Assembly (NCBI GenBank): GCA_024138025.1
Contig: JAMXBD010001041.1
Coordinates: forward strand, 124,001-188,000
DNA from: Combretum micranthum
Taxonomy: Eukaryota; Streptophyta; Magnoliopsida; Myrtales; Combretaceae
Reading direction: 5' to 3'
Length of the DNA stretch: 64,000 bases
The notes below the pieces were generated by a model. The model had not been told where the DNA came from and ran no database searches. It worked only from the letters and a program-made list of their open reading frames with translations. Below, piece after piece: positions 45,872 to 59,153 of this stretch (the first letter of the stretch is position 1; each line of letters starts with the position of its first letter). A program made the position numbers and the translations under genes.

Positions 45872-48094
45872 TGTAATGCTCTAAATTAAAGGCATTACAA
45901 CTCGCCATGTGTCCTTCTCTTGTTAAAAACACGCTAAGGCTATAATATACTAAATCCACTAGTTATTAATTTAAATCATCAAAACTTTAATAAATGAATA
46001 CTTTAAAATCTCATATCAAAATCTCAATATGCTATACAATCTAGAACTTCAAATCATCTATGAGGAAAAGAAACCTAATAACAAGTTCCATAAAGTTTTA
46101 AAATGCCAAATCTCAATATGTTCTCAATAACTATTCTTGCCTACTTCCATACCCAAAAATCTACTAATCATCAGCTGGGTAGTCTAATCCATTATCACCA
46201 TCCCATGATTCATGAATACATAGTATACCGTCAAATCATAGATAATGGAATCTTCACTTATATTGGGGAAAAATAAGGATTAAGCGAAAACGCCCAGTAC
46301 ACCATACCACAACCACATGCACATGAACATGCAATAAACATTATCACATACAACATAAAACTAATGCAACAATCACAATTTATTATCTTTAATTTAACCA
46401 AATCACCAATACAATTTAGAACCATTTGTAACTAGTCCTAAACCTAGAGTAACTCATGACCCCAATTCATAACCTTTATATAAAATAGTTATATACATAT
46501 GTATTGATGTTAGGTACCCCCCACACATCGTTGCATTCCACCATACGGACTGGAATCATTTCTAAGTGCAACTCCACTAGGGACAGTGCCACATAAGGAC
46601 CATCAAGGTGCCTTGTTAGTATCACACTCTGCGTGGTCTTTACTAACCAAAGATAAACACAAGCAACATACTTTTCAATTATAATCAGGATATAATTTAG
46701 TCAATTTATTTTCTAATCCTACAGGCACAAACAGCAAGCAAGGTAAGGTCATACCTGTATTTGCTTTCCAGAACTTCATATCACCAATCCTTTACTGCAG
46801 ATATAAACCTTAATTCACCAATTTCCCCAAATTCCTCAAAAACCCTAAAAACCTCAATCGAAAATAGCACCATTATCAGATAAGATTCCATCTCTTAACA
46901 TAAAAAGATTGAAAGGATTCAATATTTACGTAGAACCTTGGATCTCAAACCTTCCTGACTGTAGAACCAAGATCTCCAAATCAACACCAATGATATAGAG
47001 AAATCCTAATTCACAAGAGTACATGTTCACCATTGTTTATGCATTCACAAATCATCCATAACAACCTATATGATTTAATTTTCCTAAAACTTAATATCTA
47101 TGAATTATAGGTCTAGATTGATTCTTACCTTCCTTCAATTGATTGTAGAACTGCAAATTCCCAATTTCCACACTTACGGTTTCCTTCAACTTCCACCAAT
47201 GATCAACCTCTTTCATCAACAACAACGAAAATCTAAGAAAGAATCATTCTAAAATGAACTAAAGGAATAGAGAGATCACTTACTCAATTCCTTGAAGAAA
47301 TCCATCTTTAAGAGTGTTTGCTAGGGTATCTAAAAGTTTAGGAGAGGTTATAAGGGTTAAGACTGATTATAGGACGTATTTATATTGTTATAACTAGAAG
47401 GGATATAGGCTAGACAAAGGGAAAACAAAGCTGGCAGTCAGAACTAGGTCTCAAAACAACATCTAAGGTTGCCACTTAGGCCAACAACCTTCTTGGGTAC
47501 GCCGATGGCCTATCCTTGTATGTCGGCGACCTAAAGTCCAGCATACGGCCAATTTCCTCAATTCGCATAATTTTCCTCCGAAGCTTCAAGCCAGTTTTTA
47601 GGCCATTGTCTATTGTATTTGGGTTGGCAACTTAGGATTACAGGCTAGCGGCTATATGTAGGCTTACTCCAAGATCGTCCAATCATTCGCACGTGACTTC
47701 CTCATGTCTAAATTCATCTAGGGTTTTGACTAAGGAATGGTATGACAAATTCGTGGGTTAAGGGTCTATTTATAGAGGTATATTGCTTAGGAAAAACGTT
47801 AGGTTCATATCCAATTTAAGCAGCTTATACTAGAGGCATTGAAGTCAGTGTACTCTCTGCCAAAATCCATTCTTAATTAAGTCTTTGCCATATGAACACA
47901 ATACAATTATATTTAAACTTTGACCATAAAACTTTCTTATTTAATATCCATTGACACTTTGATCCTTCTTAATAATTCTTTTATATACTTTAGGATTGAT
48001 CATAAAACCCTCTTATTTTATATCAAATCACACTTGCCCTTCTTTATAATTTATATATCTTTATATTACACATCCCGTAATGGGGCACCTTACA
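45872..48094 (-). repeat. 5' LTR of a truncated gypsy element, about 2.2 kb
   Basis: The inner end reads TGTAATGCTC on the plus strand next to the PBS. The proposed outer end at 48094 gives TGTAAGGTGCCCC on the minus strand. TATA box at 47766. The LTR contains a CpG-rich patch (about 47490-47560, GTACGCCG, GTCGGCGACC) and the GGAGTT hairpin block at 46561-46583 also found in the two other gypsy LTRs. No second LTR copy is in the window. Confidence 0.7.
47766..47776 (-). promoter_or_regulatory. TATA box of gypsy LTR
   Basis: The minus strand reads TCTATAAATAG about 320 bases from the LTR start. Confidence 0.6.
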
Positions 48095-48099
48095 ATAGG

Positions 48100-48711
48100 G
48101 TAATATGGAGGTTGAGGATATTAATAGGAAGAAAAGAAAACTAACTTGTGCTTATCCTAGTTGCTTCAATTCAAGAGTAATCATTTGATATTGCTGGGTT
48201 CTCTTAAAATAAGTTTTGATGATAACAAAAGCGTAAAAAGATTACTAATGAGATTTTCAAGCATGTAGTTTTAGGTTAAAGAGAAAGAACAAAAATGAAT
48301 AGTATCAGGTTACCAGAAGGTTTTACAAAAGTTCACTGCAGGAAAAATGAATAGTATCAATTGTCCAGAAGATTTTGCAGAAGGTTCACTACAATTTTTG
48401 ACAGCAAAATAGTATTGTAGAAGTTTACTGTCCATTGATTCATTTTTTACCAAATTTGTTCCAAATAAGTTCAAATAAGTATATTGAGACTTAGCTCTGA
48501 AAAAATGGGAATATTTGCTTAATATGCTCATATGTTCCACATAAGTTGGTTAATATCTAAGGGATATTAAGTTTTACTAATTGTCTCTCCTCTTATCATC
48601 GATCAAGTTTTAGGAGCAAGATCGAGTTTTGTTTAAACAAGTGATATATGAGTTTTTCCTTTGAGATAAACAGATTATTAGTATCTACATCTTACAGAAC
48701 TGGAGTAAGTC
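48100..48711. other. Spacer, possible copia LTR scrap
   Basis: Contains TAAGTTTTGATGATAACAAA at about 48211, a phrase common near the ends of plant copia LTRs, and a repeated AAAATGAATAGTATCA with AGAAGxTTTTxCA (48292 and 48343). No gene. Confidence 0.35.
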
Positions 48712-51700
48712 TGTAATCCCCCTAATATTACGCAATCTAATTATAATAAATACTAAAAATGTAATACATAATTATTTAGAATAATTGGAACAAGTAGTAA
48801 AAATCACTCCAATTTTTTTTTTTTGATTAAAAAAATGTTAAAGTATAAATGAATTAGGTTATAATTAGAAAGATTAAAATCGCTACCAATAAAAACTTTG
48901 AAAATACAAACTGAACTTCTATGATATTAAATAATATAAAACGACGATAAAGCAATCGTTAATATAAAGTTACTGAATTCTTTTTCCTTAAGTTCTATAC
49001 TTAGAAATAAATGCTACGCTAGTTAAATAATGAAGTAATGGTGTTTAAACTATTTTAACACCATTGAGTAGCCTAGATAGAATATGTTGTTATTAACAAA
49101 TTAGTAGGAACAATTCCTATACAGTAAAATATAATGTTTGGTAAAATAAATCAATATTTAAGAATCTAGATCTTAAATATTTATTTAAATTACGCTAATA
49201 TCCCAATAAAAAGACTTAGAGATTTAGAAATTAAAATCATGAATTGTCAACGTAACATTTAATAATTTTCATAACTAGAAAATGAACAAATTGGCAAAGG
49301 TGAAACTAATACCAAATATATGATTCAACAAAAATCTTAGAATAGATCTATGAATTATAATAAACTCATTCCTAGTTTGAAAAACCCGAATAAAAATTTC
49401 TTTGACCTTAATAGATACAAAAAACGAGATTTCGTATCTTAAATTAATAATTCAAGATATAATTAAAAGTAACTTTAAATTTCAAAACCGATAAAATATA
49501 ATAGAGTTTATTGGTACAAAACAATAATCTAAAAATGAAACTACTAGAATTATAAATACATAATTGATACTAATACCGACCAATAATTGTTAATCTAGAT
49601 CTAAAATTAAAATTTCAAACCCGCTGTCATAATTGTTAGGAAATTCGAAATTTATTAGGACTTGGTTCCTAATTTAATTCATCGAACTTGAAAATTTAAT
49701 CACGTAAGTTAAAAATACTAAAAATAATTAATCGTGTGAAGTTTTAACTAAAAATTTGAAAATACAAATAAATTAAAGTTTTGTTGTAACTTAGGTAATT
49801 TTATCTCAATAAAACGTAAATATAACAAGTATAGTTATACGCAAATAATTTATTATTAGTAAAAATATTTTAGTAAATAACTATTAAATATATATATAAT
49901 AATAATTAAAAAAAAAAGAGAAAGTCGGATTTTTTTTCAAACTGCTGCACGAATTGAAGGCTTGGATTCTCGAACGGCAGAGAGCTCTCACGCGCGCGCA
50001 GGAATTCCTAAGCAAGACAAATCCACCCTCCACGCGCGGCAGCTCACCCCACGCACGGCTCTTCACGTGCAACAGACCGAAGCAAAACAAAATTGTCCCA
50101 CGCACAGCACGTTGAAATCAGGAAGCAGCAGCAAGGAGTCGTCTGCAGATTTGCTTTATCCACTCACGAAAACAGAGGAATGGGATGCTGAAATTTTCCC
50201 ACGATGGAAAGTGTACCACAGCTGGAATATGGAATTAAGAGAATAGAAGGGAACAAAATTTAATGCACGCAGCAAGCAGTAGAGTCGGCTGCAACATTCC
50301 TTATAGCTGGAACAAGCAGATGACCGAGCAGGAGACTTCCACGCGCAGCATCACGTCATGGCAGCAACACTTGGATCCCAGCTACCGCACATCTTAATCT
50401 CTCCCACACGCAGCAGAACCTTTACGAACAGGAGCTGTTGGAAGTTGTTTAATCCTCACGCTGGATCAAATGAGACTTCGGCTGCTGCATAGACCACGCA
50501 CCTTTCACACACACACACAGCTCTTGGTTGAAAACAGAGCACCCATGGACAGGGAAATAGCAAGGAGAAATTCAACCTTCATGTCCAACCTGATCCGAAT
50601 TTTGAGCTCCAAATTCAACACGAAAATGACATAATCCAATTAAAAAAATCCACATCAGATCAATATTTAATGCTAAGAATTCCATCTCAATTATGCAACC
50701 CAAACAACTCCAAATCTGCCTAGAAAATTTCAAACTAGCAGCTGCAGCAGCGGACAAACCAATAAGAATATAGCAGCAATTTGAATTCCGATTTTCATAA
50801 ATTTCTAGGCTCATTTGAGCTGATATTTTTTACTAATTAAACACCAATAATAAGCCTTCAAATGTATACTTCATACACCATTTATTAGCTAGAAAACAAC
50901 AAGGGAAGTCTGACCATAAAACCATACAATCTAGCTGGAAAACATCAACAAATAAATTGCAGCAGAAAACTTGGAATTTGATCCCTGTTTTACACAAATT
51001 TTTTACCCGAGTTTCTTGTAACTTGAGCCCCTATTTTACACACATAAATGAACTTAATTAACTACCAAACAAACAAAATTAAAGCCTTCAAAGATTAGCC
51101 ACAAATCTGTCAAAACAAAGTCTCAATTTGCAAACCAAAAAATGACAAATTCGTATGAAAAATTCCAGCTGCTATTTTGAATCTTTTTCAAACCCAAAAC
51201 CATTTCCTTAGCCTCTAAAAATTAGCCTATACTTAGTATATGTATATAAGCTTAAGTTAGACATAATTTGAGCTCATAATTTTCACAAAATCATCCCAAA
51301 AACACAGCTACAAACGTAAGTGCGCCCAGCCCTTTTCCTTTCCTTTTTCCATTGCAACCTTCAATTTACTAAGCTTAGAAACCCTTGTAAGATCAATCAT
51401 AAACCCTTAGCTTCCTTCCATATCCTACCTACACACTAAGCTCATCAACAACATCAATTCCCCTCTCCAACAACATCCAAAACCAAATCAAAAGCCTTAA
51501 GTTAACCTAAGGTTCAAGAGAAGGAAGCTAGCTTAACAAGGCAAGAATATCGTTAGAATTTGTAAGCTCCCACCATAGTTAATGATACTAACTTATAATT
51601 TAGTTAAGAACTCATCATCTAACCTTTGATATAGGTTTGATTCTTGCTTAGAAAGGGAGTTGAAAATCCTTTTTCTATTCCAAGCCAGGTAAATTCTAAA

Positions 51701-52592
51701 CTATCAACATATCTTTGTTTAATTGTGTATAGACTTTAAGATAAATTGTTGAACATTGAAAGAAAGTTATGTAGTTGGAAGAAGTTGTTTTTCATTGATG
51801 AGTTTAAGTAGATGGATTGTTGATGTATGTCGAGCCTGGATTTTTCAATCATCTGGTTCATTTCTCCTAACCCGATTCACATTAAACCCGAACCCATTTA
51901 ACATGAATCCTCGACTAGAGGTTAAAAGAAATTTAATTTTTGAAAACTTCTTAGAGTCGCCACCCGATATAAATCGGGAAAAAATAAAAAGCTATGATCA
52001 ATGGGTCGATTGATCCAAACTTAGCTACTAGTCTGCGAAAATTTTATTTAAAAAACCAAACTTTTTAAACCAGATATCATGGATTCGGGGCTAACCTATT
52101 AAAACCAAATGGTTACCACTTTTGGAATTTTAAACTTATAATTTATCCTTTTCATATTCAAAAACTCAATGAAACGAAACAAATATTTATAAGTCACATT
52201 TTTCTATTTTTTTTTAGAATATGAATATCAACAAAACATCTTATTTTACAAAATATTATTCACAATAATTAAAAAAAAAAAAAAAAATTCATTTTTTTTG
52301 TCTCTCCGTAGGTGCTACATACTCGCTAATCGAGATCAGACAAACGTAGTTCTTTTAAAAAAGAACTTAATTTGTTGATCAATTTTATATTTTGAACTAT
52401 TCTCACTTTAAGTTCATTAAATTTTAAATTTTTATTAAAATCATTTTTGATGATCCTATGATCTAATCAATTGATTTTTTTATTTTATGAAAACATATTT
52501 TTCTAAGTCCAAAAATCATTTTTTCTAAATCAATTCATGATAATCATGCTACTCTAACGTTACATAAAAATCAATTTGATTAAACTTGAATG

Positions 52593-52935
52593 AATATTTT
52601 CATAGCAAATTTATGAAAATATTTTTGATGAATTTATTATTTCATAGCAAATTTATGAAAATAGTTTTAATGACTTTGATTATTATTTTCATAGTAAATT
52701 TATGAAATAATTTGGTTGAAAACTTTGAATATTATCTTCATAGCAAATTTATGAAGATAACTTATATTTTCATCGTAAATTTATGAAAATAACTTGGTTG
52801 AAATTTTATTTTTTCATAGCAAATTTATGAAAATAATTTGATTGAAGAACTTGGAATATTATTTCATAGCAAATTTATGAAAGTAATTTTGATACAAACT
52901 TGATATCTCCATAGCAAATTTATGAAGATAATTTT
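52593..52935. repeat. Array of about eight short hairpins
   Basis: A core of the form TTTTCATA-GCAAATT-TATGAAAA recurs about every 45-60 bases near 52593, 52640, 52686, 52732, 52764, 52811, 52863 and 52904. Copy 1 forms a 12-bp perfect stem (52593-52604 with 52612-52623). In copy 4 (52732-52742 with 52750-52760) the stem is 11 bp and both arms carry the paired change T-A to C-G; copy 8 shows the same paired change. The seven-base loop GCAAATT is nearly constant. Confidence 0.85.
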
Positions 52936-53552
52936 GATTGAAGAACTTGATTAATATCATGATTCTAAAAAATATTCAACAATAATTCTTTCATTTTCAT
53001 TCAACTCTATTCATCATTCACAAATTCAATTTTTATTCAAAAATTCATTCTATTTCATTCAAAAATTTCATTCCTTTTTATTCAAAAACAATTTTGGTTT
53101 TGGAAACCCATTTTATCATTTTTATTTTTATTTTTTTCAAAAATTCAATAATCATCACTTACACTCAAAATATATTCAAAATATATCATATCAAAATTAT
53201 ATACAAATATAATACATTAAAATTATTTTCATGCATCATCTACACATTTCAAAATCAATCGTGTACATTAAAATATCAAAATATCAAAAATTACTAAAAC
53301 AAGTAAATTTATATGAAATTAATTTTTTAATTTTTTGGAATTTTCTGAATTTTTCTAAATTTTTTATGAATTTTTTTACTATTTTTTACTATTTTTCGAA
53401 ATTAATTATATATAAAAAATAATAAATAATGCGGACTGACCTGAGCCGTTAGAATCTCTCGGATCAGATCTGGAGCATTGATCGAGTTTACTTGAATCTG
53501 GACCGTCTGATCTCTGACTTTCAATCTGAAGCGTTGATCTGCTGATCAATCT

Positions 53553-53664
53553 AGGCCGTCTGATCTGGATGATTGAATCTAGACAGTCTGATCTGGATGA
53601 TTGAATCCGAACCGTCTGATCTGGATGATTGAATCCGGACCGTCTGATCTGGATAATTGAATCT
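53553..53664. repeat. 28-bp minisatellite, four units
   Basis: Units at 53553, 53581, 53609 and 53637, each containing GTCTGATCTGGATGATTGAAT (one unit has ATAATT). Degenerate units extend to the left to about 53455. A minus-strand open frame through it encodes repeated DSIIQIRR and is an artefact of the repeat. Confidence 0.92.
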
Positions 53665-54645
53665 GGACTGTAGGATCTGGGCTGACCGTTGACCGATGAC
53701 CGACGAACGTTGACCGACGACCGGCTGGGTTGGACTTCGGATTTCGGGTCGGATTTCGGATATCCATCGGACGAGGAAGACAATGGCGTGACCATTTCAA
53801 GGGCTTCGTCGTTCGCTTGTGGTGGCTGTCGGAGCTGGAAGTTTGTCGGACGACGCCTGCGGTGGAGCTGCAGTGCTGGTGGTGGTGGATCGCGCCAGAC
53901 CACCGTGGACAGCGGTTCGCGGTGGTGGCTAATCGCGGCATACTTAAATCGAAAATTGCAAAAATTCCAGAACTCAATTCGAACAAATTGATCAAATATA
54001 AGCACACTTGATCACTAGAAACTAGTTCCTAAAGCTCCTCAAACACTCAAATTGGATCGAAATTGATCCAAGATCCTCGAATTTAGAATTTTCTCACTCT
54101 AAACCCTCAACTTCGAAAATTTCTGATTGATCTCAATGTGTGAGTAATTCTTGCAATTGATGTGTCCTTTTGCTTATGGATCACCCTTATTATAGATCCA
54201 TGGTTTGATTTCAGTGACAACTTGCATTTAATGAGATCCCAATTTTTCGCAAAAAATTAAAACTGAAAATTGGAAGTCGATTCGTTGCAACCGATGAAAT
54301 TGATGAATAAATACTCAAATATTCGATCCTATCTCTGTATAGGATCAAATTAATTGCCCAAATTCATCAAATTTGGTCGGCTACCATTGATGAACCTTCA
54401 AGCTTCCATAAATTTCGCAGTTTTTCCCAAATTTCAACCGACAAATTGAGACAGTTCGAGACTTGATTTTATCTAACATTCAATGCAATTACAATCTATT
54501 CCATGCCGACTATCAATCCACATAATCAATTTTGAAAAAAAAAAACAACAATTACACACTCAAATCGTGATCCAAAGTGAGTGGTTTGGGTTGATTTTGA
54601 GCAAAAACAATGAGGAAGAAAGTCCAAAAAATTTGCATCCAAGCT

Positions 54646-54709
54646 GGTTCGAACCCATGACCTATGGCTTGGGCTAGGGTCTGGGTCAGTGGTCTTAACC
54701 AATAGGCTA
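54646..54709 (-). other. tRNA-like A and B boxes (SINE-head-like)
   Basis: The minus strand reads TAGCCTATTGGTTAAGACC (54709-54691) and, about 35 bases on, GGGTTCGAACC (54656-54646). These resemble the pol III A box and B box of tRNA genes. The sequence does not fold as a tRNA gene that I can complete, so it is at best a tRNA-derived relic inside the LTR. Confidence 0.35.
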
Positions 54710-57496
54710 TTGGCCTGTGCCTGGTTGGGTTTGACAAATTTTAATTTTAAGGCTCATTCAAAATTCACTTAATTAAACAAAATAATTTTTGAAAATTTGT
54801 TTAATTATCTTTATGAACAATTTACAACAAAAATATATTATACCAAGCTCATATAATAAAATTTTTTATTTATCTATTTATTTTATTTATTTATTATTTT
54901 TTTTATTTTTATTCAAAAATTCTTATTTTCTTCTTTTTATTTATTTTTATTTTTTTACTTTATTTATTACTTTTCCTATCTTTTCTATTTTTTTTACTTT
55001 TTATTTATTGATTTATTATTATTATTTTTTTTATGAGCTTGATGTAACACTAATTTTTATTATAAATTAGAGCCCTAAACTTAAGCAAAAATTAGGTGTC
55101 TACAATGTATTAGGAATGTTTAGATATTGTCAACTAAGGAAGACAACAACTTTAAAATATTATAGATATGGTAATAGTAAATTCGGATTTTGGAATAAAG
55201 TAGACAAAACAAGACTCGAATTTCATCTAATCTAGTCTAAATTCATGTCTAATGCTTCTAAGACCTTACATGAACATAAAACTTGATAAATCATACTTTA
55301 AAGGAATGATTAGGAGTTCTACATTACAAGAAAAGTATTATGAACAATTCATAGAAATTACACCTATTAATACCTCTATAAAACATTAATGAACTTAGGA
55401 TAGGAATGAAGGCTTAAATGAGATCCTCTAAAATAATATACAATCAAAAGAAAATTAAAAGAATTAAACAATAAAAATTCCTTTACTATAAGAATCAATA
55501 CTTAAGAAATCACAAACTAGAAAATCATTCAGTTTACACTCTTAACAAACCGACATCAACTTTACTGTTATTCCTATAAATATTATAAGTATTGCTATTA
55601 ATATTACTACTGAGTTCAGTATTTAGTATTATTGATATTTTCATTACGAGTCATGAATGATTATTAATATTGTTATTTTCACTATAACGCTACTGTAATT
55701 ATATTATCATCAATACTATTATTATTTTTGTCATTAATATTTTTATTTGCTAATAGTATGAAGATGATTATTATTATTATACATGTGTTTATTACTAATA
55801 TTGATATTAACGTTTCAAAACTAATATTACTAATAATATTGTAGTATTAAACTTAGCCTATTTTGCAATAAGAATGAAACTGAAGTATAATAGAAATTTG
55901 ATATATTCACATATGATTTTTATAACTTTTGAAAGATATAGATACTAAAACATACCCTTAAATAAATAAAAATGCCAATTTGAGAGACAGATAAGGTTGA
56001 CGGGCAAAGAATTAATAAATAAAAATCTTCCATTAAAAGCAGTAGAACTTAAGAAGAGACAAACCCCTTGAATAAAAATATAGATAGCAATTAATAAAAA
56101 CTATGTCAAACACCGATGCGGAATATTTAGGTATCTAAAATGATTTAATTAACAATGCAATAATTAAAGTAACGGGTTTAGTCTAATATGCGGCAATTAG
56201 AATCAGCGCCTTTAATTATAGGAAGACTTCTCTTACAGAAATAATTCAATAATAAATCTCTGTTATTTCCTTTCATAGGAAAATAAATCAATTCCCGGAT
56301 TTCCGGTAGCTTATACAACAGCTTAGCGAGGACCACAGGTGAGTAACTTAGACTTGTTACATTGTTTGTGATTGTAATTTAGTTGCACTAAAATACAAAG
56401 ATAATAATAATGAACTCTTGTGTGTATGGGAATTATGGGATTTGCTTTCTGTTTGAAAATCACTTATTTGATAAATACTACTAACCAAAAGTGATAATGA
56501 ATGGCTTGTAAAATTACTGTATGGGAAGCATGTTGAGTGTCTGAATGAAGTTAAACACTTATAAACTGACTAAAAATTATCGAACTCATAAGTAAAATGG
56601 TGCATGCATAGCATGATTTGCACATACTGCATTATGTTTTTACGAACACCTACTATGTGTTAGAATTTCGGTTCTCTGGTAATGCTTGGTTTTTCTAGGC
56701 AAAGGCTATTAGCTCTATGCAAGCTTACCTTTGTTCTGTCGGTTCCATGGGAACTAACTGGTAACGAAGGATGCCACCCATGGTATCGTTGTGAAAAGTC
56801 TAACACTTAGTGGAGTTTCTAAGGCGTAAAACAGGAAATGAGTGTTTAAAACATCATTAACATAAAGAGATAATAATTGTGAAGATTGTGGATTTCCTGT
56901 GTGCTTAGTTTTTCCTGGGTAGGTGATTCAGGGATTGGTTCCTTCAACCCCGATGAGAGGGCGTAAATCTCCATCCTGTTTAGATTCCGGTTTGTCCAAG
57001 CTTGTAATTGTTTATGTGTTTGATTGATGCATTACATATGATTGATAATAACTTGCTTGTTGTGATAAGTCTAGTTATTCACTGAGCCTGTGGTTCGCTC
57101 ACCCCCCAACATTTTTGTGCAGGTTTATTACTAGCTGGGATTGGGCTATGAATGTGTGAAGAGCTTCTCCAATAAACTCTATTGAAGATAGAGATATAGG
57201 ATATGGAAACTTAGAATGTAAAATAGATGAACTTTGAATTTTGTATGTTGTAGTTTGAAAACCCAATTTCACTATTTGGTGGGGATACCGATTCTCTGCG
57301 ATCTTTGTGGAAATTGGAAAATCATATTCCATAGTTGAAATACTGTAATATATTATATCATTTGTATGATAAACTTTTATGAATAAATAGAGTCTTGTAC
57401 ACTCTGACATACAAGACGGCTCTCATGTTACCAGTGCACACGTGATATGATGGCTTTAGATATATCCTGTTAGGCCCCCATTTTAGAGTCGTGACA

Positions 57497-59140
57497 GAAG
57501 TGGTATCAGAGCTTTAGGTTTGTCAGAGATAGGAGCAACCTATCAAATGTGAGATTAGATAGAACCTGGGTAGATAAACTAAATTGATAAATTAAAAGTT
57601 GTAGACATTTAGATTATATATATTTATATATTATAAGTATCATATGGGCATATGTTCTCCACAAAGATGTAAATGCCAAACTCTTACATCTTATTTTAAT
57701 GTCGAAAGACATTATAACTCTGAACTAGAAGCCAAACCACAAGCTTCTAGGCCTGTTAAATCTAAGTTAGCTAAGTCACGAAATGTCCCTTCTCCTTTTC
57801 AATAATTGGATTTGATGAAGAACTCAACAAGCTATAAGAAATCGAACACAACACCTTAGTAGGAATATCAGTTGTGCTTCCAATCAGACTATAGTTTACC
57901 AGAACCCCTTTGGTATTATACTAGAAAGTTGATTGATCAATTAAGGAGATTGAACAAAAGATATGATTCTTAGTTGAAACAAAAAAGATAATTCTTGATC
58001 TTAGTATATTTGGAGGAATTATAAGAAGAAATAGAAGATTGGAATTTAGTAAAATCATAGTGTTGAATCAATTATTAGATTACTAAGAATAGAATCACAC
58101 TTTTGATGACAATAAATAATCCTACTTGAGAATTCATATTAAGAAGATGAAATTCTTAAGTTTGAATCTACATATACTGCAGTAGAAAATGGGAATAAGA
58201 AGTATAGATTGAATGGAGTTTAAATAGTGCCAATGATCAGTGATAAATAAAAATTTGAGGTAATAGTTGTTGTAAATTTTATCTGTGGAGATTAGTACTA
58301 AATTAAGTGGAGATAATATGAAAAATATATGAAGGATTTGATGAATTAAATCTTGATATTAATGGTTTTGAATAGAAACACAATAGGGAGAATAGTAGTA
58401 TAGAAGGATAAAAACAATAATAATAATAGAACTACTGAAACCACACGAGTGTATGTGGTATTTTGAATGATATGAATTTGGGAAAAAGTACGAAGAAAAT
58501 GAGAGACAAAACGAACAAGGAGGTATCATATATATTACCAGATGATATTTGAATATGAATATATTTGAAGAAATATTACAACATATATGGTGATAAGAGT
58601 AGTACGAATCATTGATTGATGATTCAATAAGACAATAGATCTTACCAGAGGAATTAAAGTAATCACACTTGTAAAGGAACCTAAGACAACTGCGGAAGAA
58701 TGAAATGGAATAGATGATCATATTTTCTCTACTGTAATGATTCTATGGAGCAAGCCAACATTAAAATTAGTAATTATGAATCATAATTTTGGAGATAATG
58801 GAATAATTAAAGGGAGAAATCTTAGTAATTCAAGTGACGAATATACCCATAGTTAACAATTTCATGAGTAATTATGAAGTTTCTGTTCTTGACCCTTTAG
58901 AAGTATTATCCTACTGATATCGTAGAAAATAAAGCCTTTACGAGAGATATAAGGAAGGAACTTTATTGATTCTATTACAGTCACTTCAAAAGAATAGGGA
59001 ACGCTTGTATCGGTTCGACTGTTGTAGAAATATGAGACTATAGATGCAAGATAAATGTCTACAGTAGAATAAGTTCCAAATACGAAATTCTCTTGAAATT
59101 TAGACAAACCCCTACAAGTTTCAAGGACGAAACTTCTCTT
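57497..59140 (+). other. Internal non-coding domain of the gypsy derivative
   Basis: PBS TGGTATCAGAGC at 57501-57512. The rest shows no gag or pol motif in any frame. Its end (TTTCAAGGACGAAACTTCTCTT before the polypurine tract) resembles the end of Tekay elements, so it is probably derived from one by deletion. Confidence 0.75.
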
Positions 59141-59153
59141 AAGGGGGGGAGGA
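59141..59153 (+). other. Polypurine tract of the gypsy derivative
   Basis: AAGGGGGGGAGGA immediately before TGTAATCCCCC at 59154. Confidence 0.93.

Larger units (their letters stand above)
51828..55104 (-). mobile_element. Solo-LTR-like insertion, 3277 bp, Tat/Ogre-like family
   Basis: Flanked by exact ATGTA at 51823-51827 and 55105-55109. The minus strand starts TGTAGACACCTAATTTTTGC and ends CTCGACA, with a GGTGGCGACTC block about 140 bases before the end, which plant Tat-lineage LTRs show near the LTR end. It codes for nothing and has no second LTR copy inside, so a solo LTR is the simplest reading. A TATAATAAGG box on the minus strand near 54195 and the sequence after it align with the LTR at 13498-14540. 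It also contains a hairpin array, a 28-bp minisatellite and pol III-like boxes. Confidence 0.85.
48712..57496 (+). repeat. 5' LTR of the non-coding gypsy derivative
   Basis: Starts TGTAATCCCCC and ends GTCGTGACA before the PBS. Minus the insertion at 51828-55104 and one ATGTA it is about 5.5 kb. A GC-rich segment (49955-50515, with ACGCGCGCGC and CAGCAG words) stands out from the AT-rich rest. The downstream part 56300-57490 carries the R-like blocks of Tekay LTRs, including CACTTAGTGGAGTTTCTAAGG at 56803. Because the 3' LTR is cut, the span beyond 50675 rests on the PBS position only. Confidence 0.72.

Noticed and set aside
52593..52935. CRISPR array
   Set aside because: Repeats are imperfect, spacers are related AT-rich sequence and the context is a plant LTR.
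53406..54005. 199-codon minus-strand open frame
   Set aside because: Its repeated DSIIQIRR comes from the 28-bp minisatellite inside a solo-LTR-like insertion, so it is not a credible gene.
54646..54709. Complete tRNA gene
   Set aside because: Only box-like motifs are visible; no acceptor stem or anticodon arm could be completed.
58359..58721. 120-codon minus-strand frame in the gypsy derivative interior
   Set aside because: Serine/tyrosine-rich low-complexity translation antisense to AT-rich leader sequence; no gag or pol motif.
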